Under the pieces are notes generated by a model. That model did not search any database. It was not told the origin of the DNA and saw only the letters and a program-made list of their open reading frames with translations. A stretch of 64,000 bases of DNA, taken from positions 248,001 through 312,000 of the forward strand of contig NZ_MKJU01000006.1 of NCBI RefSeq assembly GCF_001854605.1, given 5' to 3'. Shown piece after piece: positions 18,940 through 26,858 of the stretch. This DNA comes from Pseudoalteromonas amylolytica (lineage in GTDB: Bacteria > Pseudomonadota > Gammaproteobacteria > Enterobacterales > Alteromonadaceae). The first letter of the stretch is position 1, and each line of letters starts with the position of its first letter. The translations under genes were made by a program, and so were the position numbers.

Positions 18940-20547
18940 ATGCTTGCTAATAAAAAATCACTTCTTGCAGTGTCTATCGCTGCATCATTTGCGTTAACAG
19001 GTTGTTTTAGCGACAACGACAATAACGTAGTAGTAGAACCACCTACAGAAACTCCAACAGAAATTGTTGTACCTGATACGATCGTAACCGAGCAACCAAG
19101 TAAAGTGTTCTCGGTAAATGTTGTAAACAGAGCAAACTCTGATGTTTTAGAGGGTGCAACTGTGTCATTCTTAGTTGATGGCGAAGCTGCAACTAACTTG
19201 ACTGACGTCAACAACGAAGATTTGAGCATGGTAACGGTTGATGAAACTGGTAACTTTACGTTCTTATCTAAAGAAGGTGCGTCTGGTGACGTAACCGCGG
19301 TGGTATCAGCAGAAGGCTATATTTCTAAAAGTTTCGTTGTTGACCTATCTGCTGAGCTAGATGATGGTGCAAACGATATTCCGCTAGAGTTTAGCCTGGT
19401 TGCTGCAGATGCGACTGGTGTAACAGTAAAAACTGAGAAAGCAGCGGTGACTGGTGGCTCAACGGCAGAGGCTGTTACTGCTTCTGCATCAGAAGGTACA
19501 GCAGGCTCGAGCGTAACAGTATCTGCTAACACTGAATTTCAAAATGCAGCTGGTGAAGCTATCTCAGGTGAAGAAGTGACTATGAATGTAGTGGCAGCAG
19601 ACTCATCAAATGTAAACGCAGGTGCGATTATTCCTGAGGGTCTAAATGCTGGGGCAACAACAGAGGTTATGACTTCTTTAGGTGTAACAAGCATCACTAT
19701 GAGCGATGAAACCGGAGCACACGTTAAGAAGTTCTCTCAGCCAATCAGTGTATCAGTTAATCTACCTGCTGACAGTGATGTAGCCGCGGGTGATATGCTA
19801 TCAATTGCTTCATATGATGAAGTTACTGGTATGTGGGCGAAGGAAACCGTTGAAGCAACAGTCGGTACAGCGAATACAGATGGTACCTACCCAGCATCAT
19901 TTGAAACTGATCACCTTACTTTCTTCGCTATCGGTAACAACGTACCTGTCTGTACAGCTGGTCTAACTCTTAATGTTACAGGCGACATTCCAGCTCGTGG
20001 TTTGGCTGTTTCAATCTCTTCAAGTGACGGCACAATTGGCAGTTACACGCGTAGCGCTACCAAGCATGTAATTCCAGCGTCTTCTGCATCTCGCTTCGGT
20101 ATCGCTCAAAATGCCACAGCACATGTTCGTTTGTATGATTATTCAGGTAACAACTGGTATACGTCAGATGGTGAAGTGCCAATTTGTGGTAACGTTAATG
20201 TAAACATCGGTAGCGATGTTGAAACATTTGATAAAAACGTAACTCTGGTAGGTACTTGTGCGGCGGATAGCACTGTAACAGCTAACCTTTCTGGTTCAAT
20301 TGTAACTTATGCTAAAGATGGTAAAGCTGCAGCACTAGCTGAATCAATGGGTGAGTCAACATTTAAACTAGAAGGTGTTGAAGTTGGCGCTAACTACAAA
20401 GTACGTGCCACTATCCGTGGTGCTAAAGTTGACGGTGGTGGCCAGTCTAAAGTATTTACCTTTGAAAATGTTCAAAACGACGGTAATGCGTTAACTGGTG
20501 ACGTTGCGATTGAGTGTAACGAAGTTCCAGTAACTGGTACTAACTAA
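18940..20547 (+). CDS. Exported lipoprotein of unknown function with Ig-like/carboxypeptidase-regulatory-like segments
   Basis: The 535-residue protein begins with a lipoprotein signal; the lipobox is ALTGC with the acylated Cys at residue 22, followed by FSDND. Start ATG 18940 has AAGGA at 18929-18933, better placed than ATG 18922. After an acidic/Thr-rich linker (about residues 25-50) come low-complexity Ala/Thr/Val/Ser-rich beta-type segments. The first (about residues 57-140) resembles a carboxypeptidase-regulatory-like or Big-type domain (GATVSFLVDG, GNFTFLSKEG). The C-terminal third has four Cys residues that could pair. It is flanked by its own promoter and terminator, so it is monocistronic. 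Function is not known; a surface-exposed or secreted adhesin-like role is only a guess. Confidence 0.8.
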   Translation: MLANKKSLLAVSIAASFALTGCFSDNDNNVVVEPPTETPTEIVVPDTIVTEQPSKVFSVNVVNRANSDVLEGATVSFLVDGEAATNLTDVNNEDLSMVTVDETGNFTFLSKEGASGDVTAVVSAEGYISKSFVVDLSAELDDGANDIPLEFSLVAADATGVTVKTEKAAVTGGSTAEAVTASASEGTAGSSVTVSANTEFQNAAGEAISGEEVTMNVVAADSSNVNAGAIIPEGLNAGATTEVMTSLGVTSITMSDETGAHVKKFSQPISVSVNLPADSDVAAGDMLSIASYDEVTGMWAKETVEATVGTANTDGTYPASFETDHLTFFAIGNNVPVCTAGLTLNVTGDIPARGLAVSISSSDGTIGSYTRSATKHVIPASSASRFGIAQNATAHVRLYDYSGNNWYTSDGEVPICGNVNVNIGSDVETFDKNVTLVGTCAADSTVTANLSGSIVTYAKDGKAAALAESMGESTFKLEGVEVGANYKVRATIRGAKVDGGGQSKVFTFENVQNDGNALTGDVAIECNEVPVTGTN

Positions 20548-20576
20548 TTAAGATTAGTTTGTAATAAATTTTGAAA

Positions 20577-20602
20577 CGCCACCCAAAGGGTGGCGTTTTT
20601 TT
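20577..20602 (+). terminator. Rho-independent terminator after the lipoprotein gene
   Basis: CGCCACCC (20577-20584), loop AAA, GGGTGGCG (20588-20595), then seven T (20596-20602). The stem is perfect with 8 pairs, seven of them G-C. Confidence 0.93.
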
Positions 20603-20959
20603 ATGTTCAAAATTTGTGATTCTGTAACTTTGATCAGTGGCAAACTCTGATAGTGAACTCTGAACACTTAGTAACAAACCTCAGTTGCACATAAGTGAAT
20701 TTGCCCAATAAAGCTATTTTTTACTCTCTTCACTTTAATAGCTCGCCATGATTTCGCAAGAAATTGAGTGAAATATCATCATTGGATGCTAAAACAGCAA
20801 AGAGTTAATTTATTATTTTATCAAAACGCTTATCTACAGCTGAGATTTATAGCTGTACAAACAGTAATCTACACTAATAAGCGTATTTTAGTGCCAGCAG
20901 AATTTTAATGTGAGATAGGTTAAAGTGGTTATAGCCAGCTGTTATTGATTACTTAAGCA
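20603..20959 (+). other. Intergenic region with nested inverted repeats
   Basis: No gene is seen. Two nested inverted repeats lie at 20826-20884: outer ACGCTTAT (20826-20833) / ATAAGCGT (20877-20884) and inner TACAGCT (20835-20841) / AGCTGTA (20851-20857). No T-run follows the outer arm directly. The region lies between the lipoprotein terminator and the 3' end of the recombinase-like remnant. Confidence 0.45.
20818..20833 (+). repeat. 16-bp sequence repeated in inverted orientation at 26047-26062
   Basis: TTATCAAAACGCTTAT here is the exact reverse complement of the 16 bp at 26047-26062, just downstream of dusA. Flanking bases are A+T-rich and only loosely alike. A 16-bp match could arise by chance in a window this size. 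Confidence 0.4.
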
Positions 20960-21637
20960 TTAGCTGTGTCTTTCAACAAAACGTTGCCAGTGCACATTGC
21001 TATTGATGACTCGAATTGGGGCGACTATCTTTTTCAGCGTTATAGCACTTGGTTGTTCAAGCAAGTTGTCATCTTTTAGTCCCATCAGGTAATGAAATGC
21101 AGGTTTATCTGCGCGTTGAATAGCAGCTATCCTAACTTGCTGTTCGAAGTTTAACCTGAGGCTACTAATCGCTGTTTTGAGCCCTTGTTGATCAACGTTC
21201 GGCAGCCCACACTTTTGTAAGTAGCCCATCCGCTCGCCTTCCCCTGAGAACCAAATTCTAACTTTTTCACTATACCTGCCGGATTTAGAGGGTAAGTCAA
21301 ATAATAAACGGGTGTGTTTACGCGATTCTACGAAGTTAATATACTGCTCTAAGCCTGCTTGCCACAATGCAGTATGTATGGGAATAAATCTGGGTTTAAG
21401 CTTGCCATGGGTATGAAAGTTAAAACCAGTAACAGACTCTTGAGTGGTTAGATCGCGTAATGTCAAACTGCCAATTTCATCACTATAAGCGCCAGTGTAA
21501 TAGGCTATAAGTGGAAGCCAGAAATGCCAATGTTTGGGCTGTTCTCTGGGTTGCTTTTCGTCACCATAGATGTAGCCATTAAATAGAGTATGTAACTCCA
21601 TAGCAGAAAAAGCTCGGCGGCCTAAATGCGATTTCAC
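20960..21637 (-). CDS. Tyrosine-recombinase (phage integrase)-like protein lacking catalytic residues; probable 5'-truncated remnant
   Basis: The 225 residues from GTG 21637 resemble the C-terminal catalytic domain of tyrosine recombinases: FSAMELHTLF is a typical domain entry, then LIAYYTGAYSDEIGSLTLRDL and HGKLKPRFIPIH. Of the catalytic set, Arg I is replaced by Tyr (TGAY for TGAR), the His of HxxR by Ser (ISSLR), the second His by Leu (YLMGLKDD) and the nucleophilic Tyr is absent; only the beta-hairpin Lys and Arg II may remain. The frame stays open 22 codons upstream to a stop at 21704-21706 without an N-terminal core-binding domain. No well-placed ribosome-binding site precedes the GTG. 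It is probably a relic, though a repurposed DNA-binding protein cannot be excluded. Confidence 0.6.
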   Translation of the reverse strand: MKSHLGRRAFSAMELHTLFNGYIYGDEKQPREQPKHWHFWLPLIAYYTGAYSDEIGSLTLRDLTTQESVTGFNFHTHGKLKPRFIPIHTALWQAGLEQYINFVESRKHTRLLFDLPSKSGRYSEKVRIWFSGEGERMGYLQKCGLPNVDQQGLKTAISSLRLNFEQQVRIAAIQRADKPAFHYLMGLKDDNLLEQPSAITLKKIVAPIRVINSNVHWQRFVERHS

Positions 21638-21919
21638 GCGTAAAGTTAAACTCCAAAAGATAAGTAGCGGTAGTTTATCGTGTCTTGAGGGTAAGGCAAA
21701 GTGCTAACGGAGTTTTCTCTGAATATCTCTAGTATAGCTATTGCTTTAATGTAAATTAACAACCGCATGAGAGGAGGTTAATTAATTTATATACTGCTGA
21801 TTTTTATTTGTTTGAAATACCCTTCTACGTGTAACTAAGTACTTTATTGAACAGAATGTTTCGTATATCGATACAATAGGGTATGCTTTGCATGCATAGT
21901 AATATTAGGGAAGATAATT

Positions 21920-23779
21920 ATGGGGGCAACTCAATGCTCAGAGGTGTTTGATAGGAACCGAGAAATTATTAGTCAGCTCAGTGGATGGGTTTTGACTCAG
22001 GATGACTATTCACAAAGCCTGCAACGTATAAACGAGTTTGAGCACTCATTTTATTCAGGCTGTCCAAAGCAACTATGTGCACAGCAAACATCATTATTTT
22101 TATCATCACCACTGCATTTATCTATGCATTTTAGACCACTAGAAAGGCCGAGATACCTACACCAACACTTTATTACCAATATGACCAAGCATGCCCAGAT
22201 GTTGGGCTACAAAAAGTCATCGGTGCCAAGACGTGGCACTTTACTATTGCTTGGATTAGGAGCGGGGCTACAAATTCCCGCCTTACTTAAGAAAATTAAC
22301 TACACGGATGTGATTATTATAGAGAATGATGCCAACTCTTTAGAACTCGCGTGTCGTCACCTTGATATTGAGCAATTACAAACGCAGTGTAGAGAACGCG
22401 GTGGTGAGCTGCATATCCCCCGTGTTGAGAGTTATAGTGATTTTATGAATGCAATGCGTGCGATATTAATCAAGCATGGTTACCACTTACTTGCTGATAT
22501 AAGTTTGTTCCGTCACTACAACTCCCCTTTGTATGATGAGATATTTGAGCAATTTAGGTCTTGGCGTAATCGCTTTGCTAGTATGTGGGGATTCTTTGAA
22601 GATGAACTTATTGGCTTGTCTCACACCTTAGAAAATCAAAGGGATGTGTTAAAGTTTACACCAAACTTCACACAAAGTTTTACATCGCAACCCAAAGTGG
22701 TCATTGTGGGTAATGGCCCCAGCTTAGATAAATGCATACAGGCGCTAGCGCAAGCACAGAATATCGTGATTGTTTCATGTGGTACGGCAGTGGCGAGCCT
22801 GCTCAAGCAGGGGATCACTCCAGACTTTCATGTGGAGATGGAAAGAACCGTCGATATATATGAGCTAAAAGCCGACTCGTTATCTGACCCTCGCTTAAAA
22901 AATACGATTTTGCTAACGCTCAACACGGTTTCTCCAAAGCTATTGGCATTGTTTAATCATAAGATGGTTTTCTTAAAAGCCAATGATATTGGTACAGAAA
23001 TGCTCAAAGAGGGCGACAATACGTTTGAACCTCTCTATCACTGCAACCCAACGGTTGCAAATGCGGCTTTGGCTATCATGTTAAAACTGGGCTTCACAAA
23101 CGTAGCGTTAGCTGGTTGTGATTTTGGGTTTCGCGACGAGCAGTTACACCATAGTCAGCATTCACAGTACCTTGATAAGCTAGATCCATTATTTCTAAAC
23201 AAAGTTAAAGCAGAGCTGAGCGTTAAAGGTAACTTTGGTGGGGAAGTTCAAAGCACTCGTATTTTTAATGAAGCGAGGCTAAGTCTAGAAGTATTGATTT
23301 CAAAGTATCGACTTGCAGCAATCACTAATACCAGTGACGGTGCCTATATCAAAGGTACAATGGTAAGTTCGCTTACACAATTCCTAGACGAGCCTGAAAC
23401 TGCCGACATAAACGAAGCGTTAGCGCATATACGCCAAGGTCTGACGTATTGTTTGCAGCAATATGGTAACACCAAAGTGCTCGAGCAATTGGATCTGAAT
23501 ATACAAGAGTCCCTTCAAACCCTAGTAGAAGGGATCAACGCAACTCAAAAAGTGTTAGAGCTGGCTACTGCGCTTAATCGTTTTATATACGACTTAGAGC
23601 ACAGTAAAAGCATGACGAGCAAGCTATTGTTGAGCGGCTCGTTAAAATATATGTGCGTTACTATTGCAAGTCATATTAATCATATCCCACCAAGTCAGTG
23701 GGATAGCTATTTTTCGGTTGCTAAGAAGCAGTTGTTAACAGCTCTTAGTAATTATATTCATAGGCTAAACACCATCTAA
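21920..23779 (+). CDS. Maf/DUF115 family protein (motility-associated glycosyltransferase-like)
   Basis: A 619-residue protein of the DUF115 (6-hydroxymethylpterin diphosphokinase MptE-like) family. The diagnostic block is PKVVIVGNGPSLDKCI (about residue 255), then VSCGTAVASLLKQGITPDFHVEMER and ALAGCDFGFRDEQ. The N-terminal part has a Rossmann-like segment LLLGLGAGLQIPALLKK. Maf proteins in this family attach nonulosonic acids (pseudaminic or legionaminic type) to Ser/Thr of flagellin. No flagellin or flagellar gene is near. Instead the next gene, 14 bp downstream, encodes an exported Ser-rich repeat protein, a plausible dedicated substrate. The ATG at 21920 is preceded by a modest GGAAGA. 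Sugar and acceptor are unproven. Confidence 0.85.
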   Translation: MGATQCSEVFDRNREIISQLSGWVLTQDDYSQSLQRINEFEHSFYSGCPKQLCAQQTSLFLSSPLHLSMHFRPLERPRYLHQHFITNMTKHAQMLGYKKSSVPRRGTLLLLGLGAGLQIPALLKKINYTDVIIIENDANSLELACRHLDIEQLQTQCRERGGELHIPRVESYSDFMNAMRAILIKHGYHLLADISLFRHYNSPLYDEIFEQFRSWRNRFASMWGFFEDELIGLSHTLENQRDVLKFTPNFTQSFTSQPKVVIVGNGPSLDKCIQALAQAQNIVIVSCGTAVASLLKQGITPDFHVEMERTVDIYELKADSLSDPRLKNTILLTLNTVSPKLLALFNHKMVFLKANDIGTEMLKEGDNTFEPLYHCNPTVANAALAIMLKLGFTNVALAGCDFGFRDEQLHHSQHSQYLDKLDPLFLNKVKAELSVKGNFGGEVQSTRIFNEARLSLEVLISKYRLAAITNTSDGAYIKGTMVSSLTQFLDEPETADINEALAHIRQGLTYCLQQYGNTKVLEQLDLNIQESLQTLVEGINATQKVLELATALNRFIYDLEHSKSMTSKLLLSGSLKYMCVTIASHINHIPPSQWDSYFSVAKKQLLTALSNYIHRLNTI

Positions 23780-23793
23780 CTTAAGGATAAACG

Positions 23794-24684
23794 ATGAAAT
23801 TTAACTTAAAGGCTGTATTACCAATTGCACTCGGAACGGTGTACGTTGGAAAAACTTTAGCTTCTGGGTTGTATGATATTGTTGATAATGTTGCCAAACT
23901 CGAGCAATCGCAGTTTCATTCCAAAGAAATGGGAGTCAATCAGTCATTTAGCACGGACGACTCGTTCGGTTCAGGTGACTCATTCGGTTCAGGCGACTCG
24001 TTCGGTTCAGAAGACTCGTTCGGTTCAGAAGACTCGTTCGGTTCAGAAGACTCATTCGGCTCAGAAGATTCATTCGGCTCAGAAGACTCGTTCGGTTCAG
24101 AAGACTCGTTCGGTTCAGAAGACTCGTTCGGTTCAGAAGACTCATTCGGCTCAGAAGACTCGTTCGGTTCAGAAGACTCATTCGGTTCAGAAGACTCGTT
24201 CGGTTCAGAAGACTCATTCGGTTCAGAAGACTCGTTCGGCTCAGAAGACTCATTCGGCTCAGAAGATTCAAGTAGTGCTAACTACGAGCCATTTCCAACT
24301 AATAACAATGTGGCAAGTAAAGGTGTATTATTTCTAAAAGAAACCGATGGCTATTTTTTCGATGACCTACACCAAATTTGCGTAAAAGCGAATAAGCATG
24401 TCGTTATTGGTCATGCGGCACCTACTTATACTAATATGACGGGTCGCAACTTCATTATGCGTGGTAATTATGCTATCAAGAAGGGCCTACTGAACTTTCA
24501 ACTAGCGGACCCTGATATGAACCTGTTGGAGAAGTTTAAGCTTGCTAAAACCTCAGACGTAAACTTCGAATTTATTGGTGATCGTTATCTTGGTAAGCAA
24601 GTATACGACAAAGGTGTGGTTGCCTACTATGAGGGTGAAGTCAGTTACTATAATCACGGTTGTGATATGGTACTTGGATACTAA
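23794..24684 (+). CDS. Exported protein with 17 tandem DSFGSE/G hexapeptides; function unknown
   Basis: A 296-residue protein. The N-terminus (MKFNLKAVLPIALGTVYVG) looks like a signal peptide or membrane anchor. Residues about 56-157 are 17 exact-period units DSFGSG (first two) or DSFGSE (next fifteen), giving an acidic Ser- and Phe-Gly-rich stretch. A globular C-terminal domain of about 135 residues follows, with aromatic residues and two Cys (QICVKAN and HGCDMVLGY). I recognise no family for that domain. Start: AAGGA at 23782 lies 7 bp before the ATG. The 14-bp gap after the Maf-like gene indicates one operon. The 34 repeat serines would make a dense acceptor surface for O-glycosylation by the Maf partner (inference). 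Confidence 0.8.
   Translation: MKFNLKAVLPIALGTVYVGKTLASGLYDIVDNVAKLEQSQFHSKEMGVNQSFSTDDSFGSGDSFGSGDSFGSEDSFGSEDSFGSEDSFGSEDSFGSEDSFGSEDSFGSEDSFGSEDSFGSEDSFGSEDSFGSEDSFGSEDSFGSEDSFGSEDSFGSEDSSSANYEPFPTNNNVASKGVLFLKETDGYFFDDLHQICVKANKHVVIGHAAPTYTNMTGRNFIMRGNYAIKKGLLNFQLADPDMNLLEKFKLAKTSDVNFEFIGDRYLGKQVYDKGVVAYYEGEVSYYNHGCDMVLGY
23959..24264 (+). repeat. Coding tandem array, 17 x 18 bp
   Basis: Seventeen 18-bp units run without any indel, each gaY tcR ttc ggY tca gRW. Units differ only at silent positions (tcg/tca, ggt/ggc, gac/gat) plus the GGY versus GAA codon at the end of units 1-2. Near-identity of units implies recent expansion or homogenisation, and copy number could vary in multiples of six residues without shifting frame. 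All three forward frames and one reverse frame are open across the array because no unit contains a stop. Confidence 0.97.
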
Positions 24685-24699
24685 CTTATAAGCTTTAGC

Positions 24700-24734
24700 A
24701 GGGATTGAGTGCGTGATTAGCCCAATCCCTTTCG
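24700..24734 (+). terminator. Possible terminator after the repeat-protein gene
   Basis: AGGGATTG (24700-24707) pairs with CAATCCCT (24723-24730), with a 15-nt loop, followed by a weak TTTCGCTT tail. The short T-tract lowers confidence. Confidence 0.4.
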
Positions 24735-25007
24735 CTTCAAACAAGACTTTCTCCTGCCAGTTATGAATACTAAGAATCTTTTACTGAAGGTTCGCTTGGC
24801 TTTGTGTATAATCTCGCCCTTAGAATTCTAGCGCAAGCGCATTTGTTGCGTATGTCGCCAGACGGTAAGTTACGTTTTTCGATTATAAAGCCAGCCATGG
24901 CAAGTACCCTCTATAATATATTTTACCCTATCACCAAGGGTGGCAACAGGGTGACTAAATATCGAAGCTCGCGGTAGTTCAAGGTAATTAAAGGCGGTTC
25001 ATAAAAT
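24735..25007 (+). other. Intergenic leader of dusA
   Basis: No gene is seen. TATAAT at 24807-24812 is a perfect -10 hexamer but no good -35 lies 16-18 bp upstream. The rest shows no RNA-gene structure that I can recognise. The leader from that -10 to the dusA ATG would be about 190 nt. Confidence 0.4.
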
Positions 25008-26021
25008 ATGTCAAACTCAGTTAAATCAGGCGATAGTCCTTCAATGGTAAGCGATTCAACGTTCAGACGATTTTCTGTTGCGCCCATGCTGGATTGGACA
25101 GACAAGCACTGTCGTACATTTCATCGCAAGTTAACACACCATGCGGTGCTATACACTGAGATGATCACCACAGGTGCAATTCTATTTGGTAAGGGAGATT
25201 ACCTGAGCTTTGGTGAGCATGAGATGCCAGTTGCCTTGCAATTAGGGGGATCTGATCCTACCGCTTTAGCGGAATGTGCTAAGCGGGCAGCAGAGCATGG
25301 TTACAGCGAAATCAACCTCAATGTTGGCTGTCCTTCAGATAGAGTTCAAAACGGTCGTTTTGGTGCGTGCTTAATGGCGGAGCCTCAGCTCGTTGCAGAT
25401 TGTGTTGCAGCCATGAAAGCACAAGTGAATATTCCGGTTACGGTAAAAACGCGAATAGGCATTGATGAACAGGACTCTTATGAGTTTTTAACGGCCTTGA
25501 TTGAGGCATCAGCTAAGGTAGGATGTGACGATTTCATTATCCATGCTCGTAAAGCCTGGTTACAAGGCCTAAGCCCGAAAGAGAACAGAGAGATCCCACC
25601 ACTTGATTACCCGCGAGTTTATCAGCTGAAAAAGGACTATCCAGAATTACACATTAGCATAAATGGCGGTGTTAAAACGCTAGATGACAGCTTACATCAC
25701 CTACAGCACATAGATGGAGTGATGGTTGGACGTGAGGCATATAGCAATCCATTTATGCTGTCACAGGTGGACGAGCTTATCTATGGTGAGCAGGCGTTCA
25801 GTCAAACTCGACATCAGGTTGTGCGTAGTATGTACGATTACTTTGAGCAGCAAATGTCGGCAGGGGCAAATTTTTGGCACATAGCCCGTCATATGTTAGG
25901 TATATTTCAGGGGCAACCTGGAGCAAGGGGATTCCGTCGCCATTTATCAGAAAATGGGCATAAAAGAGAGGCTGATCTTAGCGTGATGGAAAAGGCGCTG
26001 AGTTTTGTACCTGAACAGTAA
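25008..26021 (+). CDS. dusA: tRNA-dihydrouridine(20/20a) synthase
   Basis: A 337-residue FMN-dependent TIM-barrel enzyme that reduces U20/U20a in the tRNA D-loop with NADPH. Diagnostic segments are [17 protein letters not shown] (flavin site), [21 protein letters not shown] with the catalytic Cys in [22 protein letters not shown] and [13 protein letters not shown]. The pattern matches DusA rather than DusB or DusC. ATG 25008 gives a slightly extended N-terminus; ATG 25044 ([15 protein letters not shown]) is an alternative. dusA is a known target of some integrative elements, which matters because a recombinase-like remnant lies 3.4 kb upstream. Confidence 0.95.
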   Translation: MSNSVKSGDSPSMVSDSTFRRFSVAPMLDWTDKHCRTFHRKLTHHAVLYTEMITTGAILFGKGDYLSFGEHEMPVALQLGGSDPTALAECAKRAAEHGYSEINLNVGCPSDRVQNGRFGACLMAEPQLVADCVAAMKAQVNIPVTVKTRIGIDEQDSYEFLTALIEASAKVGCDDFIIHARKAWLQGLSPKENREIPPLDYPRVYQLKKDYPELHISINGGVKTLDDSLHHLQHIDGVMVGREAYSNPFMLSQVDELIYGEQAFSQTRHQVVRSMYDYFEQQMSAGANFWHIARHMLGIFQGQPGARGFRRHLSENGHKREADLSVMEKALSFVPEQ

Positions 26022-26046
26022 AATTTTCGACTCCTTCATAATATAC

Positions 26047-26062
26047 ATAAGCGTTTTGATAA
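26047..26062 (-). repeat. 16-bp inverted partner of 20818-20833
   Basis: ATAAGCGTTTTGATAA begins 26 bp beyond the dusA stop codon. It is the exact reverse complement of the sequence at 20818-20833. It may be a shared binding site, an old element end, or coincidence. Confidence 0.4.
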
Positions 26063-26199
26063 GAAGTAATTAAAACCTCACCAACTTCAGATAGTCCAAG
26101 TGGTGCAGTGAGTTTGCTACATGGCCAACTTGCTCACCGCTTAGTTTCGTCTGTACTTACTATTAAATGCTCAGAATATTTATTATTATATATTTCCTT

Positions 26200-26230
26200 T
26201 TGTCAACTGCCATTTATTACAGATTATATA
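26200..26230 (+). promoter_or_regulatory. Sigma-70-like promoter of the small peptide gene
   Basis: TTGTCA (26200-26205) is followed after 18-19 bp by TTATAT/TATATA (26224-26230). The predicted transcript starts near 26237, about 48 nt before the peptide ATG. Confidence 0.45.
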
Positions 26231-26284
26231 GCTCCTGAATTTTGATAATGTCTAAAAGCTTTAAATGCAAATAAGGAGCTTTAT

Positions 26285-26434
26285 ATGAAAACCAAAATTA
26301 AGTTAAACAAAAAGAAATTAGTTAATTTATCTGATAAAAAACATGACCTTCCAAACAAGCTAACCCCTGACGTGGCTGGTGGTATGGGAGCATGTACTAA
26401 CTGTGCGAGCGGTTGTCACGAATTGCAAAAGTAA
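26285..26434 (+). CDS. 49-residue RiPP-like precursor peptide with double-glycine leader and Cys-rich tail
   Basis: ATG 26285 has a strong AAGGAG (26273-26278) six bases upstream, and the frame ends in TAA at 26434. The peptide has a Lys-rich leader with LNKKKLVNLSD, reminiscent of the LNKK-x-LS leaders of class I lanthipeptide-like and related RiPP precursors, then LTPDVAGG ending in a double glycine at residues 32-33. The 16-residue tail MGACTNCASGCHELQK has three Cys spaced C-x2-C-x3-C with Thr and Ser between. Cleavage after GG by a C39-type peptidase transporter would release it. A promoter lies upstream and a terminator downstream, so it is a stand-alone gene. No modification enzyme, immunity gene or transporter is in the window, so the product type is open. 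Confidence 0.72.
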   Translation: MKTKIKLNKKKLVNLSDKKHDLPNKLTPDVAGGMGACTNCASGCHELQK

Positions 26435-26802
26435 TTTAGCTTTATGCTAGATGATAGTGTTCGCAATAGGTTATATATTAATAGTGAAATTTGATATATA
26501 GCCTTTTAAAAAGCGTAAAACGTTAGGTTTAACGCTTTTTATTCTTTTATTTGTTTCTTTTAATCTTGCCATAATTATTGTATTGGGTGTATAACAATTC
26601 CCAATGAAAACCAATAGCAAAAAATCATTATATAGACTCTTTACACCGCCACATATGTAAGCTTCTGCCATTCCTTTGTCTGCGATAAAAGGTGGTGTAA
26701 ATCACTATTTTTTAGTGTATTCAGCTAAAATTCACTTCTGGTGCTCGCTTTCCCTCTCCCTAGCTTACATCTAATCTATTGTAATATATGAGGTTTGTAA
26801 CT
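26435..26802 (+). other. Intergenic region after the peptide gene
   Basis: Apart from the terminator at 26508-26548 and a weak inverted repeat ATTGGG (26582-26587) / CCCAAT (26600-26605) I see nothing here. A 66-codon frame on the reverse strand (26471-26671) overlaps the terminator and has no protein-like composition. Confidence 0.45.
26508..26548 (+). terminator. Rho-independent terminator after the small peptide gene
   Basis: AAAAAGCGTAAAAC (26508-26521) pairs with GTTTAACGCTTTTT (26527-26540) with one mismatch, loop GTTAG; the T-rich right arm and following ATTCTTTT supply the U-tract. The symmetric A- and T-runs suggest it could work in both directions. Confidence 0.75.
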
Positions 26803-26819
26803 CTGGCATAAAGATTGGA
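26803..26819 (+). promoter_or_regulatory. Possible sigma-54 promoter of the psp operon
   Basis: CTGGCA at 26803-26808 (GG of the -24 element at 26805-26806) is followed, after the required 10 bases, by TTGG (GG at 26817-26818 where GC is expected for the -12 element). The site ends about 40 bp before the pspA ATG. psp operons in other gammaproteobacteria use sigma-54 with PspF; no pspF gene is adjacent here. Confidence 0.4.
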
Positions 26820-26858
26820 GTATCAGGTTAACCTAACGCCAATGCAAAGGAGCAAAGT

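Noticed and set aside
21771..21777. Strong GAGGAGG Shine-Dalgarno-like site
   Set aside because: No start codon or coding frame follows within a usable distance.
23873..24337. Overlapping forward and reverse reading frames across the tandem repeat
   Set aside because: They are open only because the 18-bp unit lacks stops in those frames; composition is artificial and the DSFGSE frame alone has a signal peptide, ribosome-binding site and globular domain.
26471..26671. 66-codon reverse frame downstream of the small peptide
   Set aside because: It runs through the terminator hairpin, has no ribosome-binding site and no protein-like pattern.
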